Part shown: positions 55,877-63,852 of the stretch, one piece after another
Numbering within the stretch: position 1 is the stretch's first letter
Layout of the letters: each line of letters starts with the position of its first letter
Assembly: GCA_018817425.1 (NCBI GenBank)
Contig: JAHITX010000030.1
Span: 1 to 64,000 of the forward strand
Reading direction: 5' to 3'
From: Pseudomonadota bacterium
Lineage (GTDB): Bacteria; Desulfobacterota; Desulfobacteria; Desulfobacterales; RPRI01
Length of the DNA: 64,000 nucleotides
The notes under the pieces: model-generated
Databases searched by the model: none
What the model saw: only the letters and a program-made list of their open reading frames with translations
Told to the model about the DNA's origin: nothing
Made by a program: the position numbers and the translations under genes

Positions 55877-56986
55877 ATGAAAATACCGTTTCTTGATCTG
55901 AAATCTCAATATCTTTCAATTAAAAATGAAGTCGACTATGCAATAAAGCAAGTCATTGATAACTGCGCATTTGCGGGTGGGCCTTTTGTTGAACGCTTCG
56001 AAAAAGCCTTTGCGCCTTACTGCCAATGCAAAGAAGCCATTGGTGTGGGCAGCGGAACAGATGCCTTATGGATTGCCTTGATAGCCCTTGGGATAGGAGA
56101 TGGTGACGAGGTTATTACAGTACCTGCTTCTTTTATTGCCACAGCCGAAGCTATCAGTTTTAGCGGAGCAAAACCGGTTTTTGTAGATGTCGATAAAGCT
56201 ACCTGCAATATGAATCCCAAGCTTATTGAAGCAGCAATTACATCTAAGACAAAAGCCATTATCCCGGTTCATCTTTTCGGACAAATGGCCGATATGGACC
56301 CTATTACAAAAATAGCAAAAAAACATAATCTTTTTGTAATCGAAGATGCTTGCCAGGCTCATGGGGCGGAATATAAGGGGAAACGTGCAGGATCAATAGG
56401 GGATGCCGGATGTTTCAGTTTTTATCCCGGCAAAAACCTTGGTGCATATGGTGAAGCCGGAGCAGTTGTTACAAATAATATCGAATTAGCGGAAAAAATG
56501 CGCATCTTTCGTGATCACGGACAGTCAAAAAAATATTTTCATAAAATGATAGGCTGGAACGGACGCATGGACGGAATACAGGGCGCCATACTTGAAGTAA
56601 AGCTTAAATATCTTTCGGCATGGAATGATGCCAGGAGAAAAAATGCAGGAATTTACAAAGAATTGTTTGAAGATACAGAGCACATTTTACTTCCTGTTGA
56701 AACATCACAAACAAAACATGTGTATCACATATATGCAATAAGAACCAAAAGGAGGGATACGCTTATAGAGTATCTTACAAAAGCCGGTATATCATGCGGA
56801 ATTCACTATCCGGTTCCAATACATCTTCAGGATGCATATAAGACTATGGAACTTGAAAAAGGCAGTTTTCCTGTAGCGGAAAAATGTGCGGATGAGCTTG
56901 TTTCACTTCCCATGTTTCCTGAATTGACCCAGGAGCAGATTGAATATGTAGCGCATGAAATAAAACGGTTTGCGATTGGCAGTTAG
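55877..56986 (+). CDS. DegT/DnrJ-family aminotransferase, WlbC/WbpE-like
   Basis: 369 aa. [32 protein letters not shown], and the Schiff-base lysine in [14 protein letters not shown]. Given its neighbours it most likely transaminates the 3-keto intermediate made by the WlbA-like enzyme. It is paralogous to 46222-47358 but clearly diverged. After the stop begins a short stretch of TGTAAACCG-type repeat sequence. Confidence 0.9.
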   Translation: MKIPFLDLKSQYLSIKNEVDYAIKQVIDNCAFAGGPFVERFEKAFAPYCQCKEAIGVGSGTDALWIALIALGIGDGDEVITVPASFIATAEAISFSGAKPVFVDVDKATCNMNPKLIEAAITSKTKAIIPVHLFGQMADMDPITKIAKKHNLFVIEDACQAHGAEYKGKRAGSIGDAGCFSFYPGKNLGAYGEAGAVVTNNIELAEKMRIFRDHGQSKKYFHKMIGWNGRMDGIQGAILEVKLKYLSAWNDARRKNAGIYKELFEDTEHILLPVETSQTKHVYHIYAIRTKRRDTLIEYLTKAGISCGIHYPVPIHLQDAYKTMELEKGSFPVAEKCADELVSLPMFPELTQEQIEYVAHEIKRFAIGS

Positions 56987-57068
56987 CGTTTATCGTTTAG
57001 CTGTAAGCCGTATAGCGAAGAGTGGAAACTAATTTTAAATGAAAACCGAGAACCGGAGACTGTAAACC

Positions 57069-58109
57069 GTGGCTTCTGCTTTTCAGATTTTGGATCCTGA
57101 AAGCTATGAAAAATGGGATGATGAGATTTCTATGCTCCATAATTGCTCTGTTTTTCATTCGATTGCCTGGTTAAAAGTTTTATCCGATTCCTATAATTAT
57201 ATACCATGTTATTTTGCAGCTTATAATAAAGATAAATTAGCATCTATAGTTCCGATGATGGATATAAAAAGTACTATAACCGGACGCAGGGGAGTTTCTC
57301 TGCCGTTTACCGATTATTGTGATCCACTTATTTCAAAAGATATAAAATTTCAGGATATATTTGATCAGATTATAAAATATGCTAAAAAGCATAACTGGAA
57401 GTATATAGAACTAAGAAGTGGCGACAAGTATTTGCCCAATGCAGTTGTTTCGTCCGGTTTTTTTGGACACCGTATTAATCTTTTACGCAAAGAAAATGAA
57501 ATTTATAAACTTTTAAAAAATACTTTCAAAAGAAATATTAAAAAAGCAGATACAAGTGGCGTAAGCATTAATTTTTTCTCTACCATTGAAGCTGTGAAAG
57601 AGTTTTACAGACTTAATTGCATAACGAGAAAAAGGCATGGTCTTCCTCCTCAGCCGTATCGTTTTTTTAAAAATATATATAAACATATTGTATCAAAAGA
57701 GCTTGGGATTGTGGCTCTTGCATCTTATAATGAAAAATATATTGCAGGGGCTGTTTTCCTTCATTTTGGCGAAGAAGCTATTTACAAGTTTGGCGCCTCG
57801 GATATAAAGTATCAGAATCTGAGGCCAAATAACCTTGTCATGTGGGAAGCCATTAAATGGTATGCCAAAAAAGGTTATAAAAGTCTTTGTCTTGGCAGAA
57901 CTGAGATAGAAAACCACGGCCTAAGGCAGTTTAAGCTGGGAATGGGTGCAGAAGAATATATAATCAAGTATTACCGGTATGATATTAAAAACGGTTCATT
58001 TGTGAAGGAGCCGGAAAAAGTCAGCCCGTTTCAGACTAAAGTTTTTGGTAAAATGCCCATATTTGCGCTTAAGACCATTGGAACGCTTTACTACAGGCAT
58101 GCCGGATAA
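57069..58109 (+). CDS. FemAB/GNAT-like protein, exosortase-locus type
   Basis: 346 aa from a GTG at 57069 (GGAG at 57055-57058); the first in-frame ATG is much further in. Two GNAT-like halves: SVFHSIAWLKVLSDSY, KNTFKRNIKKADTSGV and FLHFGEEAIYKFGASD, ending in a segment with KYYRYDIKNGSF. It resembles FemAB-type proteins found with PEP-CTERM EPS systems (TIGR03019-like). Activity unknown; probably aminoacylation or acylation of a surface polymer or lipid-linked sugar. Confidence 0.78.
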   Translation: MASAFQILDPESYEKWDDEISMLHNCSVFHSIAWLKVLSDSYNYIPCYFAAYNKDKLASIVPMMDIKSTITGRRGVSLPFTDYCDPLISKDIKFQDIFDQIIKYAKKHNWKYIELRSGDKYLPNAVVSSGFFGHRINLLRKENEIYKLLKNTFKRNIKKADTSGVSINFFSTIEAVKEFYRLNCITRKRHGLPPQPYRFFKNIYKHIVSKELGIVALASYNEKYIAGAVFLHFGEEAIYKFGASDIKYQNLRPNNLVMWEAIKWYAKKGYKSLCLGRTEIENHGLRQFKLGMGAEEYIIKYYRYDIKNGSFVKEPEKVSPFQTKVFGKMPIFALKTIGTLYYRHAG

Positions 58110-58204
58110 TTTATAGCTTAAGTTTATAGCAATCAATGCCGATTTTACTGTTTGGCAGTTATTATTAATAGATAATGTAACTGAGGGGGCGGAGCTGTAT
58201 AAAT

Positions 58205-58364
58205 CGGTTGACGGTTGACAGTTAACGGTAGACCGTAAACTGACAACTGCTTTTATCCGTCAACCATGAACTGTGAACTGTAAACCGCTTTTACCCGTCA
58301 ACCGTGAACTGTGAACTGTGAACCGCTTTTAACCGTGAACCGTGAACTGTAAACCGCTTTTAAC
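58205..58364 (+). repeat. GTGAACTGTAAACCG short-repeat cluster
   Basis: The 275-bp gap 58110-58384 is dominated by near-tandem repeats of about 30-40 bp built from the words CCGTGAACTGTGAACTG, TAAACCGCTTTT and CGGTTGACGGTTGACAGTT. Related words occur at 57045-57070, 60058-60083 and 60338-60352. The beginning of the gap has no recognisable element. Confidence 0.75.
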
Positions 58365-58384
58365 TGATTAAGGAACAAAATTCT

Positions 58385-60076
58385 ATGGCTGTTAAAAAAA
58401 CTATCAAGAAACCTAAAAAAATTGTTGATAACAAAGAAGTCTCAGTTTCTCCTGGCGGTGAAGTCTTCTCTATCCCCGGCCCTGCGGATTATAAAAAAGA
58501 ATTCACCCATTTAAAAGCTCTTGTTGCCGGTCAGCGAAAAATGAACCGTGAAATAGTTGTTGTAATGGGAGTTGGTTTTGTCGGTGCAGTTATGGCAGGT
58601 GTAGTTGCCGATTCGATTGACAAAATCAGCGGCAAACCCGGCAAATTTGTAATCGGTATGCAGCGCCCTTCTTCTCGCTCGTTCTGGAAAATACCATATA
58701 TGAACCGGGGAATAGCTCCTGTAGAAGCTGAAGATCCCGAAGTTGCTCCTCTTATTGCCCGCTGCGTAAAAGAGAAAAAAACCCTCATTGCTACTTTCAC
58801 TTATGACGCTCTTAGTCTGGCCGATGTGGTTGTTGTGGATGTTCAGTGCGATTATTTCAAGGAAACTTTTGGAAACTGTCGAGAAGGTCATGCTGAAATA
58901 GCCGCTTTAGAAGATAGCCTTAAGATTATAGGCGAAAGAATCAATCCGGATTGTCTGGTTCTTATTGAAACCACGGTTCCTCCGGGAACAACTGAATATG
59001 TAGCCTACCCTTTAATGAAAAAGGCTTTCGAAAACCGGGGTATCCAGTCCGATCCCCTGCTTTCTCATTCTTATGAAAGAGTCATGCCGGGGCGTGATTA
59101 TGTGGCATCCATCCGTGATTTCTGGAGGGTATGCAGCGGAATAAACGATGCTTCACGCAAACGAGTCGAGAAATTTCTTACCGAAATATTAAACGTTGAT
59201 GAATTTCCTCTTACTGTTTTAGACCGTCCCATAGAGAGTGAAACCTGTAAAATAGTAGAAAACTCTTATCGGGCAACCATACTGGCGTTTCTGAACGAAT
59301 GGAGTCTTTTTGCCGAAAGAAATGGTGTAGATCTTATAAAGGTTATCAAAGCCATCAAGATTCGCCCGACTCATAGCAATATTATATTTCCGGGTCCCGG
59401 CATAGGCGGCTATTGCCTTCCAAAAGACGGCGGGTTGGGTGTATGGTCTTATCATACTCTTATGGGCTTCGACGATGATATTTTTAAAATCACACCGCTT
59501 GCAATAGATATCAATGATACCCGTTCTCTTCATGCCGCAGAGCTTGTCCGCGACGCTTTAAGGAATATGAGTAAAATAGTGGCGGCTTCCAAAGTTGCTG
59601 TTTTAGGAGCTTCCTACAGAGAAGATGTCGGAGATACCCGCTATAGCGGTTCGGAAATACTGGTTCGCAAACTCAGTGAGATGGGCGCAGAAATATGTGT
59701 TCACGATCCTTATGTAAAACACTGGTGGGAGCTTGAAAAACAAGATACCTACCCTGCCCCCGGTCATTCATGGGCACGTTTTTTCAGAAACCAAGACAAA
59801 CTAACTGAAACACACATAGAGCCAAACCTTAAAAAAGTCCTTAAGGGAGTAGATGCCCTGGTGCTGGCAGTCCGCCATCAGGCTTATCTCAAACTTGATC
59901 CGGACGAGGTTGTCAAAATGGTCGGCCGACCAGTAGCTGTCATTGATTGCTTCGGAATTCTGGAAGATAAGCAAATACAACGTTATTTTGAACTGGATTG
60001 CGAAGTAAAAGGATTGGGCAGAGGGCATATGAAAAGAATAAAAGATAGGGTAAAACGGTTACCGGTTGACGGTTGA
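58385..60076 (+). CDS. Nucleotide-sugar dehydrogenase (UDP-glucose/GDP-mannose DH superfamily), long form
   Basis: 563 aa, well above the usual ~430. A Lys-rich N-terminal extension (~1-55) precedes the Rossmann GVGFVGAVMAG (~62-72). Middle domain with ETTVPPGTTEY, active-site cysteine C344 in PGIGGYCLPKDGG, and C-terminal domain with GASYREDVGDTRYSGSE. An insert at ~75-130 adds further length. It probably oxidises a UDP-HexNAc to its uronic acid, the step before the WlbA-like enzyme, but substrate is not proven. The last residues (LPVDG) and stop are read from an intergenic repeat. Confidence 0.8.
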   Translation: MAVKKTIKKPKKIVDNKEVSVSPGGEVFSIPGPADYKKEFTHLKALVAGQRKMNREIVVVMGVGFVGAVMAGVVADSIDKISGKPGKFVIGMQRPSSRSFWKIPYMNRGIAPVEAEDPEVAPLIARCVKEKKTLIATFTYDALSLADVVVVDVQCDYFKETFGNCREGHAEIAALEDSLKIIGERINPDCLVLIETTVPPGTTEYVAYPLMKKAFENRGIQSDPLLSHSYERVMPGRDYVASIRDFWRVCSGINDASRKRVEKFLTEILNVDEFPLTVLDRPIESETCKIVENSYRATILAFLNEWSLFAERNGVDLIKVIKAIKIRPTHSNIIFPGPGIGGYCLPKDGGLGVWSYHTLMGFDDDIFKITPLAIDINDTRSLHAAELVRDALRNMSKIVAASKVAVLGASYREDVGDTRYSGSEILVRKLSEMGAEICVHDPYVKHWWELEKQDTYPAPGHSWARFFRNQDKLTETHIEPNLKKVLKGVDALVLAVRHQAYLKLDPDEVVKMVGRPVAVIDCFGILEDKQIQRYFELDCEVKGLGRGHMKRIKDRVKRLPVDG

Positions 60077-60115
60077 CAGTTATCAGTTCTCGATATCCAT
60101 CAACTCTAAACCGTT

Positions 60116-60355
60116 TCTCCGTGACTCTGTGTTCTCTGTGAGAGATTAATTTGCAGTAAAAATATTCAGCCACCGACCAACGCAAACAAACACAGAAAGA
60201 GATTTGATTAACATTCAAATAAAACTTACCTGCGATAGCAGCATGTCAGCCTTTTAAGAATTTTTCCTCTCAAAAAATTCTTAAAAAAACTCTGTGACTC
60301 TGTGCTCTCTGTGAGAGATAAAATAACCATTAAATAACCGTAAACTGTATTAAGG
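60116..60355 (+). repeat. CTCTGTG intergenic repeat, copies at 60.1-60.35 kb
   Basis: Short copy (60116-60148, GTGACTCTGTGTTCTCTGTG) followed by a ~150-bp unit with a GCAGACAAACG-like segment, ACCTGCGATAGCAGcATGTC, a hairpin AAGAATTTTT/AAAAAATTCTT and a second CTCTGTGACTCTGTGCTCTC. A nearly identical long unit occurs at 62760-62962. It fills the gap between the two dehydrogenase genes. Confidence 0.8.
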
Positions 60356-60363
60356 AAAATTAA

Positions 60364-61659
60364 ATGAATATAACTGTTGCTGGAACCGGATATGTTGGCC
60401 TTGTTACAGGAACCGGGTTTGCAAATTTAGGCAACAATGTAATCTGTTTTGATATAGATCAAAAGAAAGTAGACACTCTTGCAAAAGGAGAGCTTACTAT
60501 ATATGAACCGGGCCTTGAAGAGATTTTTAAAAGAAATATTAAAACCGGACGGCTGATCTTTACATCAGATCCCCAAAAAGCTGTAAAAGAATCCAAAATC
60601 ATTTTAATCTGTGTAGGTACTCCTTGCAATCATATACAGGAAGCCGATTTAACTTCGGTTGAAAACGTTGCAAAGCAGATCGGTAAGTTTATGAACGGCT
60701 ATAAGGTAGTTGTAAATAAAAGCACGGTGCCTGTAGGAACTGCCGAATTTGTCAGAAATATTATAAAATCAAACCGGAAAAAAAAGATCGAGTTTGATGT
60801 GGTTTCAAATCCGGAATTTTTAAGAGAAGGCGCTGCTATAAAGGATTTTGAAAATCCGGACAGAATCATTATCGGAACAGACAGCAAAAAAGCCGAAAAA
60901 GTAATGGTTTCACTTTACCGGTCTGTTGCAAGAACCGGAAGGCCTATAATGCTTACCGATATAAAGAGTGCCGAAATAATTAAATACGCTGGTAATGCAA
61001 TGCTTGCAACAAGGATAAGTTTTATGAACCAACTGTCTTTTTTATGCGATAAAACCGGCGCAAATATCAGGGATGTTTCCAAAGGTCTGGGGCTTGACAG
61101 CAGAATCGGCCCGCGTTTTCTTCATGCAGGCATAGGCTATGGTGGAAGTTGCTTTCCCAAGGACGTAAAAGCTCTTATATCTACTTTAAAAAAACATGAA
61201 TGCGATTCTGATCTTTTTGAAGCAGTTGACAAAATAAATGAAAAGCAAAAAAGCGTACCGGTAGAAAAACTCAAATCTATTATGAAATTGAAAGGCGCTG
61301 CAATTGCTGTCTGGGGACTTTCATTCAAGCCCAAAACAGACGATATAAGAGACGCTCCATCACTTAAAATAATCGGTGAGCTTCAAACACTTGGGGCAAC
61401 AATTCATGCCTATGACCCAATTGCAATGGAAAACGCCGGGAAAATTTTGAAAAAAGTCATATTCTATGAAAATCCTTATGATGCATCTAAAACCTGTGAT
61501 GCTCTTATTGTTGCAACCGAATGGGATGAATTCAGAAATATTGATATGAAAACAGTAAAATCGCTTATGAAAAAACCTGTAATTGTTGACGGAAGAAATA
61601 TATACGACCGGGATGAACTGACAAAACTTGGTTTCACATATTTAGGAATCGGAAGATAG
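60364..61659 (+). CDS. ugd: UDP-glucose 6-dehydrogenase
   Basis: 431 aa, standard length. Rossmann AGTGYVGLVTGTGFANLG, NKSTVPVGTAE, SNPEFLREGAAI, catalytic C263 in GYGGSCFPKD, and C-terminal WGLSFKPKTDDIRDAPS. Oxidises UDP-glucose to UDP-glucuronate for polysaccharide synthesis. TTAAGGAAAAT precedes the ATG. Confidence 0.93.
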   Translation: MNITVAGTGYVGLVTGTGFANLGNNVICFDIDQKKVDTLAKGELTIYEPGLEEIFKRNIKTGRLIFTSDPQKAVKESKIILICVGTPCNHIQEADLTSVENVAKQIGKFMNGYKVVVNKSTVPVGTAEFVRNIIKSNRKKKIEFDVVSNPEFLREGAAIKDFENPDRIIIGTDSKKAEKVMVSLYRSVARTGRPIMLTDIKSAEIIKYAGNAMLATRISFMNQLSFLCDKTGANIRDVSKGLGLDSRIGPRFLHAGIGYGGSCFPKDVKALISTLKKHECDSDLFEAVDKINEKQKSVPVEKLKSIMKLKGAAIAVWGLSFKPKTDDIRDAPSLKIIGELQTLGATIHAYDPIAMENAGKILKKVIFYENPYDASKTCDALIVATEWDEFRNIDMKTVKSLMKKPVIVDGRNIYDRDELTKLGFTYLGIGR

Positions 61660-61690
61660 AGTGAATGCAAATAAATACTGGAGGCCGTTT

Positions 61691-61921
61691 ATGGAACGAG
61701 TAATCAAAATACATATTGAAAAGCTCCCGGAGGGTATATATTTAGGAACTTCAGATGATATTCAGGGCCTTGTTGCCCAAGGGCGGACAATAAGTGAAAC
61801 AATCGAAATTGCCAGAGACATTGCACGGCGACTACTCGAAGCAGAGATAGAAAGGCATGGCTCTACGCCGGCAAGCGAAATACCTGAAAAATTTGATTAT
61901 CCGTTAGTTATAGGAATTTAA
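61691..61921 (+). CDS. hicB: HicB-like antitoxin
   Basis: 76 aa from ATG at 61691 (GGAGG at 61680-61684); a longer frame from 61661 is less likely. Partial RNase-H-like HicB fold: KIHIEKLPEGIYLGTSDDIQ, then GLVAQGRTISETIEIARDIA. No DNA-binding C-terminal domain. The stop is followed at once by the HicA start (TAAATG), so the two are coupled. Confidence 0.83.
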   Translation: MERVIKIHIEKLPEGIYLGTSDDIQGLVAQGRTISETIEIARDIARRLLEAEIERHGSTPASEIPEKFDYPLVIGI

Positions 61922-62149
61922 ATGGGAAGGCTTTCCGTATTTCGGTATCGAGAGATTATCAAAAGGTTGAAGAGATTTGGCTTTACTTTCGATCGCCAGG
62001 CTGCCGGGAGCCATGAAATTTGGTATAATTCATCAACCGGAAGGTATACGACAGTTCCAAATCATCCGGGAGACATGCCTGAAGGGACATTGCGCGCAAT
62101 TTTAAAACAAGCCGGAATAGATATAGATGGATTTGTCGGTAAATTATGA
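61922..62149 (+). CDS. hicA: HicA-like mRNA interferase toxin
   Basis: 75 aa, double-stranded-RNA-binding-like fold. YREIIKRLKRFGFTFDRQA, catalytic histidine H31 in GSHEIW, and VPNHPGDMPEGTLRAILKQA, the typical HicA end. Cleaves mRNA when released from HicB. Here the antitoxin gene comes first, opposite to the classical hicAB order. Confidence 0.9.
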   Translation: MGRLSVFRYREIIKRLKRFGFTFDRQAAGSHEIWYNSSTGRYTTVPNHPGDMPEGTLRAILKQAGIDIDGFVGKL

Positions 62150-62211
62150 TAGTTTTAAAGTATTGTTTACCTCTCGATTCGAAAATGCAAGATCCAACAC
62201 TTAAAACAATA

Positions 62212-62318
62212 TGTCAGCTTTTTTAAGAATTTCTCACTCAAAAAATTCTTAAAAATAACTCTGTGACTCTGTGCTCTCTGTGAGAGATAAAATAGCCATT
62301 AAATACCGATAGCCGTAA
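62212..62318 (+). repeat. CTCTGTG intergenic repeat, copy between hicA and the lone HicB gene
   Basis: ATGTCAGCTTTTTTAAGAAT, a hairpin AAGAATTTCT/AAAAAATTCTT, CTCTGTGACTCTGTGCTCTC, then AGATAAAATAGCCATTAAAT and CCGTAAAC-type words. Same order of elements as the other copies. Confidence 0.8.
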
Positions 62319-62350
62319 ACCTTTCTTGGATGGATATCAGGAGGGATATA

Positions 62351-62617
62351 ATGGAAAATATAATAAAAGCGGAAATTTACAATGACGGCGAATACTACTG
62401 TGGAAAATGTATTGATTTTGACATTTTCACTCAGGGAAAAACTCTTGATGAACTTGTTCAAAATTTAAAAGAAGCTATACAGCTTCATTTTGAAGATAAC
62501 CCGGATAGCCTATCCAAATTTATTCCTAATCCAACACTAAACGATATTCTGAATAAAGTTGCTCTCTGGAACCAGAAAACTAAGAGAGAGCTTATAGAAA
62601 TGCTGCGCAAATACTGA
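62351..62617 (+). CDS. Lone HicB-family protein
   Basis: 88 aa from ATG at 62351 with GGAGGG at 62340-62345. IIKAEIYNDGEYYCGKCIDF, then TQGKTLDELVQNLKEAIQLH is the HicB-type fold. The C-terminus (NQKTKRELIEML) does not look like a DNA-binding domain. No HicA toxin follows within the 359-bp gap downstream, so this is an orphan antitoxin or has another role. Confidence 0.72.
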   Translation: MENIIKAEIYNDGEYYCGKCIDFDIFTQGKTLDELVQNLKEAIQLHFEDNPDSLSKFIPNPTLNDILNKVALWNQKTKRELIEMLRKY

Positions 62618-62713
62618 TTATAATCTCTCGCAGAGCCAGCGGAGATCACAAAGATAAAAACCCAAATATAATACCTTCTACCTTGGGCCTTGAACCTAAA
62701 ACCTGATTATAGG

Positions 62714-62962
62714 TGTCAGTCTTTAAAGAATTTTACTCTCAAAAATTCTTTAAAATAACTCTGAGACTCTGTGCTCTCTGTGAGAGATTAATTTTCAGTA
62801 AATATATTCAGCCGCAGACAAACGCAGAAAGAGATTTGGTGAACGTTCAATTATAAGACAACTTACCTGCGATAGCAGTATGTCAGCATTTTAAGATTTT
62901 TTCCTCTCAAAAAATTCTTTAAAATAACTCTGTGACTCCGTGCTCTCTGTGAGAGATAAAAA
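62714..62962 (+). repeat. CTCTGTG intergenic repeats, double copy
   Basis: First unit has TCTTTAAAGAATTTTACTCT with the AAAATTCTTT partner and CTCTGAGACTCTGTGCTCTC; the second has GCCGCAGACAAACGCAGAAA, ACCTGCGATAGCAGTATGTC and CTCTGTGACTCCGTGCTCTC. It accounts for most of the 62618-62976 gap; the remaining part (62618-62713) shows nothing recognisable. Confidence 0.8.
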
Positions 62963-62976
62963 TATGAGGTGATGCT

Positions 62977-63291
62977 ATGCTCCAAAAACCATTATTCGTT
63001 AGGGCTGAATGGGACGAAGATGTCCGTGTATGGGTTGCTACCAGTGACGATGTTCCCGGCCTCGCAACAGAGGAGGAAAATTTAGAGGCACTTATTGAAA
63101 AATTAAAGATATTGATTCCGGAACTTCTTGATGCAAATGGCATAAAACGAGGATATGAAGTCCCTTTCGAAATCCTAACAAGAAGATTTGAAACTGCTCA
63201 ACAAGCAGAAGTCAATATATATCCGTCTGTTGGCCTTGAATACATAGAATTATTAGCCGCCGACCAACGCAGACAAAAACTAACTTTATAA
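62977..63291 (+). CDS. DUF1902/HicB-like protein
   Basis: 104 aa. VRAEWDEDVRVWVATSDDVP and GLATEEENLEALIEKLK are the DUF1902 pattern, a HicB-like fold usually paired with a HicA. No partner follows. The last ~12 residues (AADQRRQKLTL) are read from an intergenic repeat (GCCGACCAACGCAGAC), so the natural end was probably replaced when the repeat arrived. GAGGTGATGCT precedes the ATG. Confidence 0.75.
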   Translation: MLQKPLFVRAEWDEDVRVWVATSDDVPGLATEEENLEALIEKLKILIPELLDANGIKRGYEVPFEILTRRFETAQQAEVNIYPSVGLEYIELLAADQRRQKLTL

Positions 63292-63425
63292 TATCTGCGA
63301 ACGTCCGCGTTTGTCTGCGGCTAATATGAAATTAAATTTTTCCTCTCAAAGAATCAGTAATAAATACTCTGAGACTCTGTGCTCTCTGTGAGAGATAAAA
63401 CAGCCATTAAATAACCGTAAACCAC
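63258..63425 (+). repeat. Hairpin plus CTCTGTG repeat upstream of mntA
   Basis: An inverted pair (TTAGCCGCCGACCAACGCAG at 63255-63274 and CGTTTGTCTGCGGCTAAT ending near 63327), then CTCTGAGACTCTGTGCTCTC, AGATAAAACAGCCATTAAAT and CCGTAAACC. Same order of elements as the copies at 60.3 and 62.2 kb. Confidence 0.75.
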
Positions 63426-63432
63426 TTTTATC

Positions 63433-63852
63433 ATGATCAAAAACAAACCTATAAAGCATAATATTTACGAACTGATTCCAAGGGCTGAAACTTATTTTAA
63501 AAATAGAAAAGATGTTCTGTTTGCATATCTTTTCGGCAGCTTTGCTTCAATGACAATAACACCGTTAAGTGATTTGGATATTGCTGTATATCTGAGCGGC
63601 AAATATCTTTCCCCAAAAAGGTTGCAAATACTGGGAGATTTAACAGACATTTTCAAAACCGATGAAATTGATCTTGTGATTTTAAACACGGCGCCACTTA
63701 CGCTTCGTATGAAAATTTTAAAGAACAAAAAAATCCTTGCCGACAATGATCCATTTTTTCGTCATTCTTATGAATCCGTAACCATGAGAACTTATTTCGA
63801 TTTTTCAATTCTCGAAAAGCGCATACTTAATAGGCGGTTTTTAAGTGGTTGA
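63433..63852 (+). CDS. mntA: MNT-family nucleotidyltransferase (MntA-like antitoxin)
   Basis: 139 aa. Minimal nucleotidyltransferase with G35-S36 and the D47-x-D49 pair (GSFASMTITPLSDLDIAVY), then DEIDLVILNTAPLTLRMKIL. In HEPN/MNT modules this protein AMPylates and silences the HepT toxin. The HepT-like frame starts inside its last codons (8-nt overlap from a GTG at 63845). The start codon follows repeat sequence with no clear ribosome-binding site. Confidence 0.87.
   Translation: MIKNKPIKHNIYELIPRAETYFKNRKDVLFAYLFGSFASMTITPLSDLDIAVYLSGKYLSPKRLQILGDLTDIFKTDEIDLVILNTAPLTLRMKILKNKKILADNDPFFRHSYESVTMRTYFDFSILEKRILNRRFLSG

Noticed and set aside
58205-58364. CRISPR-like array
   Set aside because: Repeats are irregular in length and spacing, spacers are not unique, and no cas genes occur in the window.
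60116-63425. CRISPR-like or integron array
   Set aside because: Repeat units are hundreds of bases apart with genes between them, no integrase is present, and the units do not match attC structure by eye. Kept only as a repeat-linked TA strip.
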